The translations under genes were made by a program, and so were the position numbers. 64,000 nucleotides of DNA from Caenibius sp. WL (lineage in GTDB: Bacteria; Pseudomonadota; Alphaproteobacteria; Sphingomonadales; Sphingomonadaceae), in the NCBI RefSeq assembly GCF_019803445.1, contig NZ_CP081844.1, positions 1,934,501-1,998,500 of the forward strand, given 5' to 3'. Positions 32,509 to 42,168 of the stretch are shown here, in pieces (position 1 is the stretch's first letter; every line of letters starts with the position of its first letter). The notes beneath the pieces were generated by a model. The model ran no database searches. It was not told where the DNA came from and saw only the letters and a program-made list of their open reading frames with translations.

Positions 32509-33971
32509 CAGGCGACCTTGATCGGGGTCATGAATTCGGCCTGATCGTCCTTGTCTGCATGATCGGTCAGCGTGGTGGGGTATTCGCCGGTGAAGCAGGC
32601 ATCGCAATATTGCGGGCAACCCGCATCGCGCCCGCTCGTGCCGACCGCGCGATAGAGCCCGTCGATCGAAACGAAAGCTAGGCTATCCGCCTGGATGAAG
32701 TCGCGCATCGCATCGATATCCATTTTCGCGGCCAACAGCTTGGAGCGTTCGGGCGTATCGACACCGTAGAAGCAGCTATGCATCGTCGGCGGGCTGGCGA
32801 TGCGCATATGCACTTCCGCCGCGCCTGCTTCGCGCATCATCTGCACGATCTTGAGGCTGGTGGTGCCACGCACGATGGAATCGTCGATCAGCACGATCCG
32901 CTTGCCTTCCACCAGCGCGCGGTTGGCGTTGTGCTTGCGCTTCACACTGGAACTGCGTTGCCCGTCGGAAGGCTGGATGAAGGTTCGCCCGACATAGTGC
33001 GAACGGATAATGCCCAGTTCGAACGGAATGCCCGATTGCTGGGCATAACCGATGGCGGCAGGCACGCCGCTGTCGGGCACGGGAACCACCAGATCGGCTT
33101 CGACAGGGGCTTCCTTGGCCAGCTCCACACCGATCTGGCGGCGGGCTTGATAGACCGAGGTGCCCCCCATGATCGAATCCGGGCGGCTGAAATAGACGTG
33201 TTCGAAAATGCACGGGCGCGGATTCGATTCGCCGAACGGGCGATGGCTCGTGATCCGGCCGTCGAGCCGCACTTCGACCAGTTCGCCCGGTTCCACCTCG
33301 CGCACGAACTGCGCGCCGACGACGTCCAGCGCTACCGTTTCGCTGGCGAAGACGATCGCATCGCCCAGCTTGCCCATCACCAGCGGGCGGATGCCCAGCG
33401 GATCGCGGCACGCGACCATGCGCTTCTTAGTCATGCAGATCAGCGAATAGGCGCCTTCGACAAGGCGCAACGCGTCCACGAACCGATCGAGCAGAGTGGG
33501 GTAGCGGCTGGTCGCGATCAGGTGGATGATCACTTCCGTATCGGACGTCGACTGGAAGATCGCGCCCTTCTGCACCAGTGCCTGGCGCAAGTGCATGGCA
33601 TTGGAAATATTGCCATTGTGCGCGATGGCGAAGCCGCCCGAGGCGAGTTCCGCATAGAGCGGCTGGACATTGCGCAGGCCCGCGCCGCCGGTCGTCGAAT
33701 AGCGGACATGGCCCGCGGCCATCGATCCGGGCAGTTCGCCGATCACGCTGCCGCTGGAGAAATTGTCGGCCACATGGCCCAGGCCGCGGCGGGAATAGAA
33801 TTCCTTGCCATCGAAACTGGTGATGCCTGCCGCTTCCTGCCCGCGATGTTGCAGGGCATGGAGGCCGAGGGCGGTAATCGCCGCCGCATCGTTGGCATTG
33901 ATAACGCCGAAAACGCCGCACTCTTCGCGCAGCTTGTCGCCGTCCGCGTCATAGAAGGGATGGGTAATCAT
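32508..33971 (-). CDS. purF: Amidophosphoribosyltransferase PurF
   Basis: The 487-aa enzyme is the first committed one of purine synthesis, transferring glutamine amide nitrogen to PRPP. The N-terminal nucleophile is Cys18 in REECGVFGV after a 17-residue propeptide, as in the Bacillus-type enzyme. The PRPP loop is IVLIDDSIVRGTT. Cysteines in MHSCFYGVD and GCPQYCDACFTGEYP indicate the [4Fe-4S]-containing subclass. It is divergent from lolC. Confidence 0.97.
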   Translation of the reverse strand: MITHPFYDADGDKLREECGVFGVINANDAAAITALGLHALQHRGQEAAGITSFDGKEFYSRRGLGHVADNFSSGSVIGELPGSMAAGHVRYSTTGGAGLRNVQPLYAELASGGFAIAHNGNISNAMHLRQALVQKGAIFQSTSDTEVIIHLIATSRYPTLLDRFVDALRLVEGAYSLICMTKKRMVACRDPLGIRPLVMGKLGDAIVFASETVALDVVGAQFVREVEPGELVEVRLDGRITSHRPFGESNPRPCIFEHVYFSRPDSIMGGTSVYQARRQIGVELAKEAPVEADLVVPVPDSGVPAAIGYAQQSGIPFELGIIRSHYVGRTFIQPSDGQRSSSVKRKHNANRALVEGKRIVLIDDSIVRGTTSLKIVQMMREAGAAEVHMRIASPPTMHSCFYGVDTPERSKLLAAKMDIDAMRDFIQADSLAFVSIDGLYRAVGTSGRDAGCPQYCDACFTGEYPTTLTDHADKDDQAEFMTPIKVA

Positions 33972-34138
33972 GATCGCCTGTGAGGGTTCGCCAGCTGCCG
34001 CGCTGCTATCGATCCCCGCAATGGCGATGTTACGCGCGGATTACAAGAGGGCGTGTCGCGACAAGCGCAAATCGGTTGCCTCCACTGTGCGTGGCCCCTA
34101 CATCCCGTGCAGCATTCCATTAGCACAAAGCAGGTTCC

Positions 34139-35372
34139 TTGCTTCTCACTCCTTTCGAACGGACGATCGCCAAGCGTTACCTTCTGCCGGGGCGCGGTGA
34201 AGCCTTTATCGCCATGGTTGCGGGTATCAGTCTCGCCGCGGTGATGCTGGGTGTCGCCGCGCTTGTCATCGTGATGAGCGTGATGAACGGATTTCGCGGC
34301 GAATTGCTGGACAAGATCGTTGGACTGAACGGCCATGCCATCATCCAGGCCTATGGTGGGCGGCTGGAAAACTGGCAGAGCGTGCTGAAAGAAGTGAAAG
34401 CGACGCCCGGTGTCGTGCGCGCATCACCCCTGATCGAACAGCCGCTGTTGACCAGTTTCAACGGCCGAGTGGAAGCGATTCTGGTACGCGGCAACACACA
34501 GGAAGACATCCGTCGGCTCGAAGCGCAGAAGACGGTGGGCGATCTTGCCGAACTGCGCCCAGGTGCCGGCAACGTGGCCATCGGCCTGCGGTTGGCCGAG
34601 AATCTCGGCGCGCGGGTGGGCGATACGATCACCATCATCAATCCGCAGGGGCGTTCCACCCCCTTCGGCACTGTGCCGCGTGAGATCGGCTACCGGGTCT
34701 CCGCGATTTTCGAGATCGGCATCTACGACTACGATCAGGCTTTCGTCGTCATGCCGATGCAGGACGCGCAGACACTGCTGCTGACAGGTGACGCGGTGGG
34801 CATGATCGAGGTCAAGACCGACGATCCCGACAAGGTCACGCAACTGCTGGCTCCGTTGACGAAGAAACTGGCTGGACAGGCAGTGATTTCGGACTGGAAG
34901 ACGATCAATGCCAGCCTGTTCGAAGCGCTCGCGGTGGAACGCGTGGCGATGTTCGTGGTTCTGTCGATCATCGTGCTGGTGGCGGTGTTCAACATCCTTT
35001 CCAGCCTGATCATGCTGGTGCGCGCGAAAACGCGCGACATCGCCATCATGCGCACCATGGGGGCAACGAGGCGGAGCCTGATGAAGATTTTCGTAACCAT
35101 CGGTTTCGTGATCGGAGCGCTGGGCACGGTGGCGGGGCTCGTTCTGGGTTTCGTGTTCCTCTATTTCCGCCAGCCAATCGTGCACGCGATCGAGATCGTC
35201 ACCGGCCAGAACCTATGGGACCCGTCGATTCGCTTCCTCACCGAGCTGCCTTCGCGCACCGATCCGGTGGAAGTGACGGTGATTTGCCTGATGGCACTGG
35301 GCTTCAGCTTCCTGGCCACGCTCTATCCCGCGTTCAAAGCCGCCAGCACCGATCCGGTACAGGTTCTGCGTT

Positions 35373-35380
<8 letters not shown>
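34139..35380 (+). CDS. lolC: Lipoprotein-releasing ABC permease LolC/LolE family
   Basis: The 413-aa inner-membrane permease extracts lipoproteins for delivery to LolA. One N-terminal helix ([20 protein letters not shown]), a large periplasmic domain and three C-terminal helices give the MacB/LolC layout. The frame begins at TTG (34139), preceded by AGCAGG; no ATG or GTG gives a better N-terminus. A single LolC/E-type protein with LolD implies a homodimeric (LolF-like) transporter. It overlaps lolD by 8 nt. Confidence 0.9.
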
Positions 35381-36047
<667 letters not shown>

Positions 36048-36114
36048 GTTTGCGATTGATATTCCTGCTGCAAAGGCCACATATTCAGGTGAACAGCATA
36101 GGGAACCGCAAACT

Positions 36115-36378
36115 ATGAACGACACACCCGCGCAAGGCTTTCCGGTGGAATGGGAAGATCATTCGGAATTGCATCGCAAGGATGATGGCGGCGGGGTGTT
36201 CTCAGGATTGAAAACGATTCGTAGCGGCACTCTGGCCGAACTGGTCGCTTTTGTCGCCCGCCTGCCTGAGGATGAGCGGGCGAATTACGAAATCGCGAAG
36301 TCGGGCGACCACCGCCTTTCGCTGGGCGAGATCATGGCGCTGGCTTCACGCCCCGATTTTCCCGGCGCGAACGCTTGA
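36115..36378 (+). CDS. Small acidic protein of unknown function
   Basis: This 87-aa protein (MNDTPAQGFPVEWEDHSELH...) is acidic and soluble, with no signal peptide or cysteine. The second half looks helical (TLAELVAFVARLPEDERANY). Its stop overlaps the TTG start of the glutathione peroxidase gene by 4 nt. Codon use looks normal for the genome, and the length and coupling support a real gene. I do not recognise the family. Confidence 0.65.
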   Translation: MNDTPAQGFPVEWEDHSELHRKDDGGGVFSGLKTIRSGTLAELVAFVARLPEDERANYEIAKSGDHRLSLGEIMALASRPDFPGANA

Positions 36379-36854
36379 CCGCGATTGGCGATTTCTCGGT
36401 CGCAAGGCCGGATGGCAGCCTGCTGAATCTGGCTGAGCAGCAAGGCAAGGTCCTGCTGATCGTCAACACCGCCAGCAAATGCGGCTTCACGCCGCAATAT
36501 GCCGGGCTTGAAGCTCTGCACCGCAGATACGCTGATCGCGGCTTTGCGGTGCTGGGTTTTCCCTGCAACCAGTTCGGTAAGCAGGAGCCCGGCGATGCGG
36601 ACGAGATCGCCAGATTCTGCAAGCTGACCTACGATGTGACTTTCCCGGTCATGGCCAAAGTCGACGTCAACGGCGATGGGGCCATTCCGCTCTACCACTG
36701 GCTCAAGGGTGAAGCACCCGGCGTATTGGGGACGCGCGGTATCAAATGGAACTTCACCAAATTCCTGATCGACCGGGCGGGCCATGTCGTGCGCCGCTAT
36801 GCTCCGACCGACAAGCCCGAAGCGCTGGAACGGGACATCGAAGCCTTGCTTTAG
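36375..36854 (+). CDS. Glutathione peroxidase-family thiol peroxidase
   Basis: The 159-aa peroxidase has the peroxidatic cysteine Cys36 in NTASKCGFTPQY (cysteine, not selenocysteine). LGFPCNQFGKQEP supplies the conserved Gln and possible resolving-cysteine region, and KWNFTKFLID supplies the Trp/Asn. It probably reduces peroxides with thioredoxin or glutathione. The start is TTG, overlapping the previous stop; there is no upstream ATG in frame. Confidence 0.9.
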   Translation: MTAIGDFSVARPDGSLLNLAEQQGKVLLIVNTASKCGFTPQYAGLEALHRRYADRGFAVLGFPCNQFGKQEPGDADEIARFCKLTYDVTFPVMAKVDVNGDGAIPLYHWLKGEAPGVLGTRGIKWNFTKFLIDRAGHVVRRYAPTDKPEALERDIEALL

Positions 36855-36939
36855 GCTTGCAGGAATGCCTGATGCGCGAGAGCCTATCGGGCTAGGGCGC
36901 GTCCTCCGGGGTTTTCCGCACTTTCGCGTCGGGCCGGGG

Positions 36940-36969
36940 TTGAAAGTCGGGCTTGCCCGGCGCTACTTT
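36940..36969 (+). promoter_or_regulatory. Candidate promoter for dnaE
   Basis: TTGAAA (36940-36945) and TACTTT (36964-36969) are separated by 18 bp. The dnaE ATG is 6 nt past the -10 box and has no Shine-Dalgarno, so a leaderless start is possible. Confidence 0.3.
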
Positions 36970-36974
36970 CGTGC

Positions 36975-39900
36975 ATGGCCTACGCCCCCTTTGTCCCTCT
37001 GCGCATCCTTTCGTCCTATTCGATGCTCGAAGGGGCGATCGATCCCAAAGCCATCGCGCAACTGGCCAAGGATCGCGGCTTTCCCGCCATTGCGATCTGC
37101 GACCGGAACGGTCTCTATGGCTCCGTCGCATTCGCCGGGGCTTGCCGCGACAAAGGCGTTCAGCCGATCGTCGGGACTTTGCTGGGCGTGTCCCGGGGCG
37201 AAGGCGGGCCGATCGACTATCTTCCGCTCTATGCGCAGGACGAACAGGGGTGGGACAATCTCTGCCATCTGGTCAGCCGGGCCCATCTCGACCGGCCTTT
37301 GCATGAAGATCCCCATGTCATGCGCGAATGGCTGGATGGCCATACCGGTGGCCTGATCGCGCTGACCGGCGCCGGGGAAGGGGGGCTGACGCGCCTTCTG
37401 GCCGAAGGGCAGCACGATCACGCCAAGGCCTATGCCGAATGGCTCGAAGGGTTGTTCCCGGGGCGGCTCTATGTGGAGATTGCCCGCCGCAACGACCCGG
37501 TGGAGGAAGCCGCGGAAGAGGCGCTGATCGAACTGGCCTATGCCCGCGATCTGCCCCTGGTGGCGACCAATCCCGCGAATTTCGCCGAACAGCATTTCCG
37601 TGCGGCGCACGATGCAATGCTGTGCATCGCCCATTCGACGCATATCGATGCCCCGGATCGCCCGCGCTCCTCCGCCGAAAACTTCGTCAAACCGGCGGAC
37701 GCGATGGCCGAACTGTTTGCCGATCTGCCCGAAGCGACCGCCAACACGCTGGTTGTGGCCCAGCGCTGTGCCGTCGCCCCGCCCAAGCGGAAGCCGATCT
37801 TGCCGAGCCTTGCCGGGGACACGGAAGGCGAAGCACGGATGATGGCCGAGGATGCGCGGCGGGGCCTCGAAATGCGTCTTGCCCCATATGGCGAGATGTC
37901 GGACGAGGAACGACAAGTCTATGAAGACCGTTTGCAGTTTGAAGTCGACATCATCACGCGCATGGGTTTTCCCGGCTACTTCCTGATCGTTGCCGACTTC
38001 ATCAAATGGGCCAAGGAAAACGGGATTCCGGTGGGGCCGGGTCGTGGTTCGGGCGCCGGTTCGCTGGTTGCCTGGGCGCTGACGATTACCGATCTCGACC
38101 CGATCCGTCTCGGCCTGCTGTTCGAACGCTTTCTCAATCCGGAACGCGTCTCGATGCCGGACTTCGATATCGACTTCTGCGAAACCCGCCGCGGTGAAGT
38201 GATCCGCTATGTGCAGCGCAAATATGGGCTGGATCATGTCGCCCAGATCATCACGTTCGGTAAGCTGAAAGCACGCGCCGTGCTGCGCGACTGCGGCCGT
38301 ATTCTCCAGATGAGCTATGGCCAGGTGGATCGGCTGTGCAAGATGGTGCCCAACCATCCCACCGATCCGTGGACACTCCCGCGCGCGCTCAATGGCGCGG
38401 CCGATTTCAAGCGGGAATACGACGTCGATCCCGAAGTGAAGCGTCTCGTCGATCTGGCAATGCAGCTCGAAGGTTTGCCGCGCAACAGCTCGACTCACGC
38501 GGCGGGCGTGGTGATCGGGGATCGCCCTCTGGCGCAGCTTGTCCCGCTCTATCGCGATCCGCGTTCCGATATGCCGGTGACGCAGTTCGACATGAAACAT
38601 GTCGAGGATTCGGGGCTGGTGAAGTTCGACTTTCTCGGCCTGAAAACACTGTCGGTTCTGCGCAAGGCGGTGGACCTTCTGAAGAAGCGTGGCATCACTG
38701 TCGATCTGGACGGCCTGCCGTGGGACGACCGGCAGGTTTACGAACTGCTTCAGTCGGGCAACACCGTGGGCGTGTTCCAGTTGGAATCCGAGGGCATGCG
38801 GCGCACGCTGGCTTCGGTGAAACCGACCAATTTCGGCGATATCATCGCGCTCGTTTCGCTCTACCGGCCGGGGCCGATGGACAACATCCCGCTGTTCGGC
38901 AGGCGCAAGGCGGGGATCGAACCGATCGAATACCCGCATCCCAAGCTGGAAGGCATCCTGTCCGAAACCTACGGAATTTTCGTCTATCAGGAACAGGTGA
39001 TGCAGGCCGCGCAGATCCTTGCCGGTTATTCGTTGGGCGATGCAGACTTGCTGCGCCGCGCGATGGGCAAGAAGATCCAGGCGGAAATGGATATGCAGCG
39101 CGCGCGCTTCGTCGAAGGGTGCAAGGCCGTTTCCGAGATCGAGCCGAAGAAGGCCAACGAACTGTTCGATTTGATCGACAAGTTCGCAGGCTACGGCTTC
39201 AACAAGAGCCACGCGGCGGCCTATGCCTTGCTTGCCTATCAGACGGCATGGCTGAAAGCGCATTACCCGGAAGAATTCTACGCCGCGTCGATGTGTTTTG
39301 ACATGCACCAGTCGGAAAAGTTGAGCGTGTTCATCGACGACGCCCGGCGGCAGCGCATTCCCATTGTGATCAACGGGCCGGACATGAACCGTTCGGAAGC
39401 CGAATTCACGGTGGAACAGACCGAGGCCGGCTATGCGGTGCGCTATGCTCTGGCGGGTATCCGCAACGTGGGCGAAAAGGCGATGGACGCCATCGTGGCC
39501 GAACGGGAAGCGAACGGGCCTTTTGCCGGGTTGGATGACCTTTTCCGCCGTCTGCCGCCCGGATCGATGAACCGGCGCCAGCTTGAAGCGTTGGCCGGGG
39601 CGGGCGCATTCGACAGCTTGGAGCCGAACCGGGCCAAAGTCTTTGCCAGCGCGGAAATCCTGATGGGTGCCGCCGATGCCGCGGTGCGGGAGCGGGAAAG
39701 CGGGCAGGCAGGCCTGTTCGGCGGGGACGATCATGCCGAACCGGCCCTGCGGCTGGTCGATGCCCAGCCGTGGAGCCGGAACGAGCAGATGGCGCAGGAA
39801 CGGGACAATTTCGGTTTCTATTTCGCGGCGCACCCGGTGGAACAATATCGCGCCATCGCCAGCGCCAACGGTGCGCGATCTTACGCCGGGCTGATGGAAA

Positions 39901-40448
39901 GCGGCGTTTCCGGCGGGCGCAGCGCGGCGGTGATGGCGGCGATGGTGGAAGGGGTGAACCGGGGCAAGACGCGCAAGGGCAACGATTTCGTTCGCGCCGA
40001 TTTCTCCGATTCCACCGGCCAGTTCAGCGCTGCCTGTTTCGAGGAAAGCCTGGTCGAACCCTTCGTCAGATGGGCGCGCGAAGGCACCTGCGTGCTGCTC
40101 AACGTGGAACTCGACAGCCCCAGCCCTGACGAACCGCCCCGGGTCACCGTGCGCGGGGCGCGACCTCTGGCCGAAGTGAAAAGCGGCGCGCGCATGCGGT
40201 TGACGCTGGAAGTGAGCGAAGCCGAAGCCTTTCAGGCTCTGGCCCTGCTGCTACCGGAGGGAGAAAAGGGGAAGGGCGAAGTGGTCGCCCGCCTGCGCAC
40301 GGCGAGCGGCAACGATCCGCTGATGCGGCTGGGCGATGCCTTTGCGCTGGATGGTGAACTGGCGGAGCGGGTGCAGAGCATTCCCGGCATTGCCAAAGTC
40401 GCGCTCAGCGCGGTTCCGCAAGGCCGGCATTTGCGCCTCGTTTCCTGA
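36975..40448 (+). CDS. dnaE: DNA polymerase III subunit alpha (DnaE)
   Basis: The 1157-aa replicative polymerase has an N-terminal PHP domain (FVPLRILSSYSMLEGAI), the catalytic core with PDFDIDFCE (aspartates 397 and 399) and a third carboxylate in VKFDFLGLKTL near residue 550, helix-hairpin-helix motifs and a C-terminal OB domain. PHP metal ligands appear partly degenerate, as is usual when a separate epsilon exonuclease is used. It lacks the PolC architecture and the markers of the error-prone DnaE2 clade. No Shine-Dalgarno is evident. Confidence 0.97.
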   Translation: MAYAPFVPLRILSSYSMLEGAIDPKAIAQLAKDRGFPAIAICDRNGLYGSVAFAGACRDKGVQPIVGTLLGVSRGEGGPIDYLPLYAQDEQGWDNLCHLVSRAHLDRPLHEDPHVMREWLDGHTGGLIALTGAGEGGLTRLLAEGQHDHAKAYAEWLEGLFPGRLYVEIARRNDPVEEAAEEALIELAYARDLPLVATNPANFAEQHFRAAHDAMLCIAHSTHIDAPDRPRSSAENFVKPADAMAELFADLPEATANTLVVAQRCAVAPPKRKPILPSLAGDTEGEARMMAEDARRGLEMRLAPYGEMSDEERQVYEDRLQFEVDIITRMGFPGYFLIVADFIKWAKENGIPVGPGRGSGAGSLVAWALTITDLDPIRLGLLFERFLNPERVSMPDFDIDFCETRRGEVIRYVQRKYGLDHVAQIITFGKLKARAVLRDCGRILQMSYGQVDRLCKMVPNHPTDPWTLPRALNGAADFKREYDVDPEVKRLVDLAMQLEGLPRNSSTHAAGVVIGDRPLAQLVPLYRDPRSDMPVTQFDMKHVEDSGLVKFDFLGLKTLSVLRKAVDLLKKRGITVDLDGLPWDDRQVYELLQSGNTVGVFQLESEGMRRTLASVKPTNFGDIIALVSLYRPGPMDNIPLFGRRKAGIEPIEYPHPKLEGILSETYGIFVYQEQVMQAAQILAGYSLGDADLLRRAMGKKIQAEMDMQRARFVEGCKAVSEIEPKKANELFDLIDKFAGYGFNKSHAAAYALLAYQTAWLKAHYPEEFYAASMCFDMHQSEKLSVFIDDARRQRIPIVINGPDMNRSEAEFTVEQTEAGYAVRYALAGIRNVGEKAMDAIVAEREANGPFAGLDDLFRRLPPGSMNRRQLEALAGAGAFDSLEPNRAKVFASAEILMGAADAAVRERESGQAGLFGGDDHAEPALRLVDAQPWSRNEQMAQERDNFGFYFAAHPVEQYRAIASANGARSYAGLMESGVSGGRSAAVMAAMVEGVNRGKTRKGNDFVRADFSDSTGQFSAACFEESLVEPFVRWAREGTCVLLNVELDSPSPDEPPRVTVRGARPLAEVKSGARMRLTLEVSEAEAFQALALLLPEGEKGKGEVVARLRTASGNDPLMRLGDAFALDGELAERVQSIPGIAKVALSAVPQGRHLRLVS

Positions 40449-40455
40449 TCCCGGA

Positions 40456-41544
40456 TCAAAACAGGCTGAGTTGACCCGCTGGGGACGGCGGCCGGAACTG
40501 CCCGCAATCGAGCGGGGGTGAAGTTTGCGGAATGCCCGCGCGCCGACAAGCGGTGCGAAAGCGCACGCGGATGAGATCGGCCCACACGCCCTGCGGCTTC
40601 ATCCGGGTGAAGAAATCGGAATCGTTGTCACGCCCGCCGCGCATCTCGCGGACCGTGGCCATCACTTTGCTGGCGCGATCGGGAAAGTGGGTATCGAGCC
40701 ATTCGCGAAACAGCGGGGCCACTTCGTGCGGCAGGCGCAAAGCGATCCAACTGGCGGATGGGACGCCCAAAGCGCCGGCTTCCGCAAGAATGGCCTCGAT
40801 AAACGGATCGGTGATCGCGGGCACGATGGGCGCGATGGACACATGGGCCGGAACGCCCGCCCGCACGAGAATGCCCAGTGCGGCCAGCCGCTTGGCCGGG
40901 GCCGAGGCGCGCGGTTCCAGCAGGCGCGACAGGTGCGGATCGAGACTGGTGACGGATATGGCAACAGCGGTCAGCCTTAGCCGGGCCAGTTCGCCCAGAA
41001 GATCGAGATCGCGAAGCACCCGGTCCGATTTGGTGGTGATGGTGACCGGATGGCGGGTTTCGAGGCACAGTTCGAGCACTTGCCGGGTCAGGCGGTAGCG
41101 CGCTTCTATCGGTTGATAAGGATCGGTGTTCGTCCCCATCGCCAGCGGCGCGGGGCGATAACTGGGTTTCGCGAAGGCCGCGCGCAACAGCTTTGCCGCT
41201 TCCGGCTTGGCGAACAGCCGCGTTTCGAAATCGAGGCCGGGCGAAAGATCGTGATAGGCGTGCGTGGGTCGGGCGTAACAGTAGATGCAGCCATGTTCGC
41301 AGCCGCGATAGGCGTTGAGCGAACGATCGAACGGAATGTCGGGGGAACGGTTGAAGCTGATGATCGATCTGGGATGTTCCTCCGTCACGGTTGTCCGCAG
41401 CTTTTCCACAGCGCCATCCACATTCTCACGGTCATCCAGCCAGTCGCCATCGGCGGTCCGACCGGGAAGATTGAACCGCGCGGGTGTCACCCCCGATTGG
41501 GCGCCCCGGCCATGCACGGGCACACGGGATTTGCTGTCTGCCAT
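40456..41544 (-). CDS. PA0069-family radical SAM protein
   Basis: The 362-aa radical SAM enzyme has the cluster cysteines Cys82, Cys86 and Cys89 in CEHGCIYCYARPTHAYHDL. The family is related to spore photoproduct lyase and is defined by SFNRSPDIPFDRSLNAYRGC and MGTNTDPYQPIE. Function is not established, though a DNA-repair-like role is sometimes suggested. It is convergent with dnaE, 7 bp between stops. Confidence 0.9.
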   Translation of the reverse strand: MADSKSRVPVHGRGAQSGVTPARFNLPGRTADGDWLDDRENVDGAVEKLRTTVTEEHPRSIISFNRSPDIPFDRSLNAYRGCEHGCIYCYARPTHAYHDLSPGLDFETRLFAKPEAAKLLRAAFAKPSYRPAPLAMGTNTDPYQPIEARYRLTRQVLELCLETRHPVTITTKSDRVLRDLDLLGELARLRLTAVAISVTSLDPHLSRLLEPRASAPAKRLAALGILVRAGVPAHVSIAPIVPAITDPFIEAILAEAGALGVPSASWIALRLPHEVAPLFREWLDTHFPDRASKVMATVREMRGGRDNDSDFFTRMKPQGVWADLIRVRFRTACRRAGIPQTSPPLDCGQFRPPSPAGQLSLF

Positions 41545-41666
41545 GAATGGAACATATAGAGAACATATGCGATGGAGTCACGCGTGGATTGATCCGCGTG
41601 GCCCACCAAGGTTGCATACTTTGCCCGTCACCCGCATGAGCGGGGAGACAACGGAAGGATTTCACT

Positions 41667-42113
41667 ATGATGCGTGGTGCCGGTTTGTCTGTGCTGGGTT
41701 CGCTGATCGCCGGGCCCGCCATGGCCAGCGGGTATATTCCGGGTTTCGAAACGCGTGATACCTTGGGCAGTCACGCCGAATGCGTCGCGCGGCTGGAAGC
41801 TGCGGCCGGGCAAGCCGCTGCCGCCGTGGAGCCCAAGACCGTCCGCCCGGACGGTTCGACACGCGAGGTAACCTTGGAGCCGATCACGCAGGGGGTGGAG
41901 CGGGCGAACGCGCAACAGGCGCGCTATCGCGCCAAGCTATGGTATGCGCATGGCACCCCGCGCGCCGATATCGGGCGTATGGAATACAGCGCCAGCTGGC
42001 AGGAAACGAATCTCACCTGTGATGGCAAAGTGCTGATCACGCACAATTCGCAAGGCTACACGTCCAGCGCATTCGGGCCGCTGGACACGCCGCCAGCGTC
42101 AGAAACCCCTTAA
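41667..42113 (+). CDS. Secreted small protein of unknown function
   Basis: This 148-aa protein has a signal peptide (MMRGAGLSVLGSLIAGPAMA, cleavage near MAS-G). The mature part has two cysteines (AECVAR, LTCDGKV) that could form a disulfide, and the sequence YGHGTPRADIG-like region is read here as AHGTPRADIGRMEY. GGAAGGA lies about 9 nt before the first ATG. It is convergent with the lytic transglycosylase. Family not recognised. Confidence 0.7.
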   Translation: MMRGAGLSVLGSLIAGPAMASGYIPGFETRDTLGSHAECVARLEAAAGQAAAAVEPKTVRPDGSTREVTLEPITQGVERANAQQARYRAKLWYAHGTPRADIGRMEYSASWQETNLTCDGKVLITHNSQGYTSSAFGPLDTPPASETP

Positions 42114-42133
42114 GCATCAAACGCGCTGGGTGT

Positions 42134-42154
42134 GACATCGCCGGTGGCGATGTC
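42134..42154. terminator. Bidirectional hairpin between convergent genes
   Basis: GACATCGCC (42134-42142) and GGCGATGTC (42146-42154) form a perfect 9-bp stem with a GGT loop, 21 bp after one stop and 15 bp before the other. Confidence 0.6.
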
Positions 42155-42168
42155 CTCTCGAACTGGGA

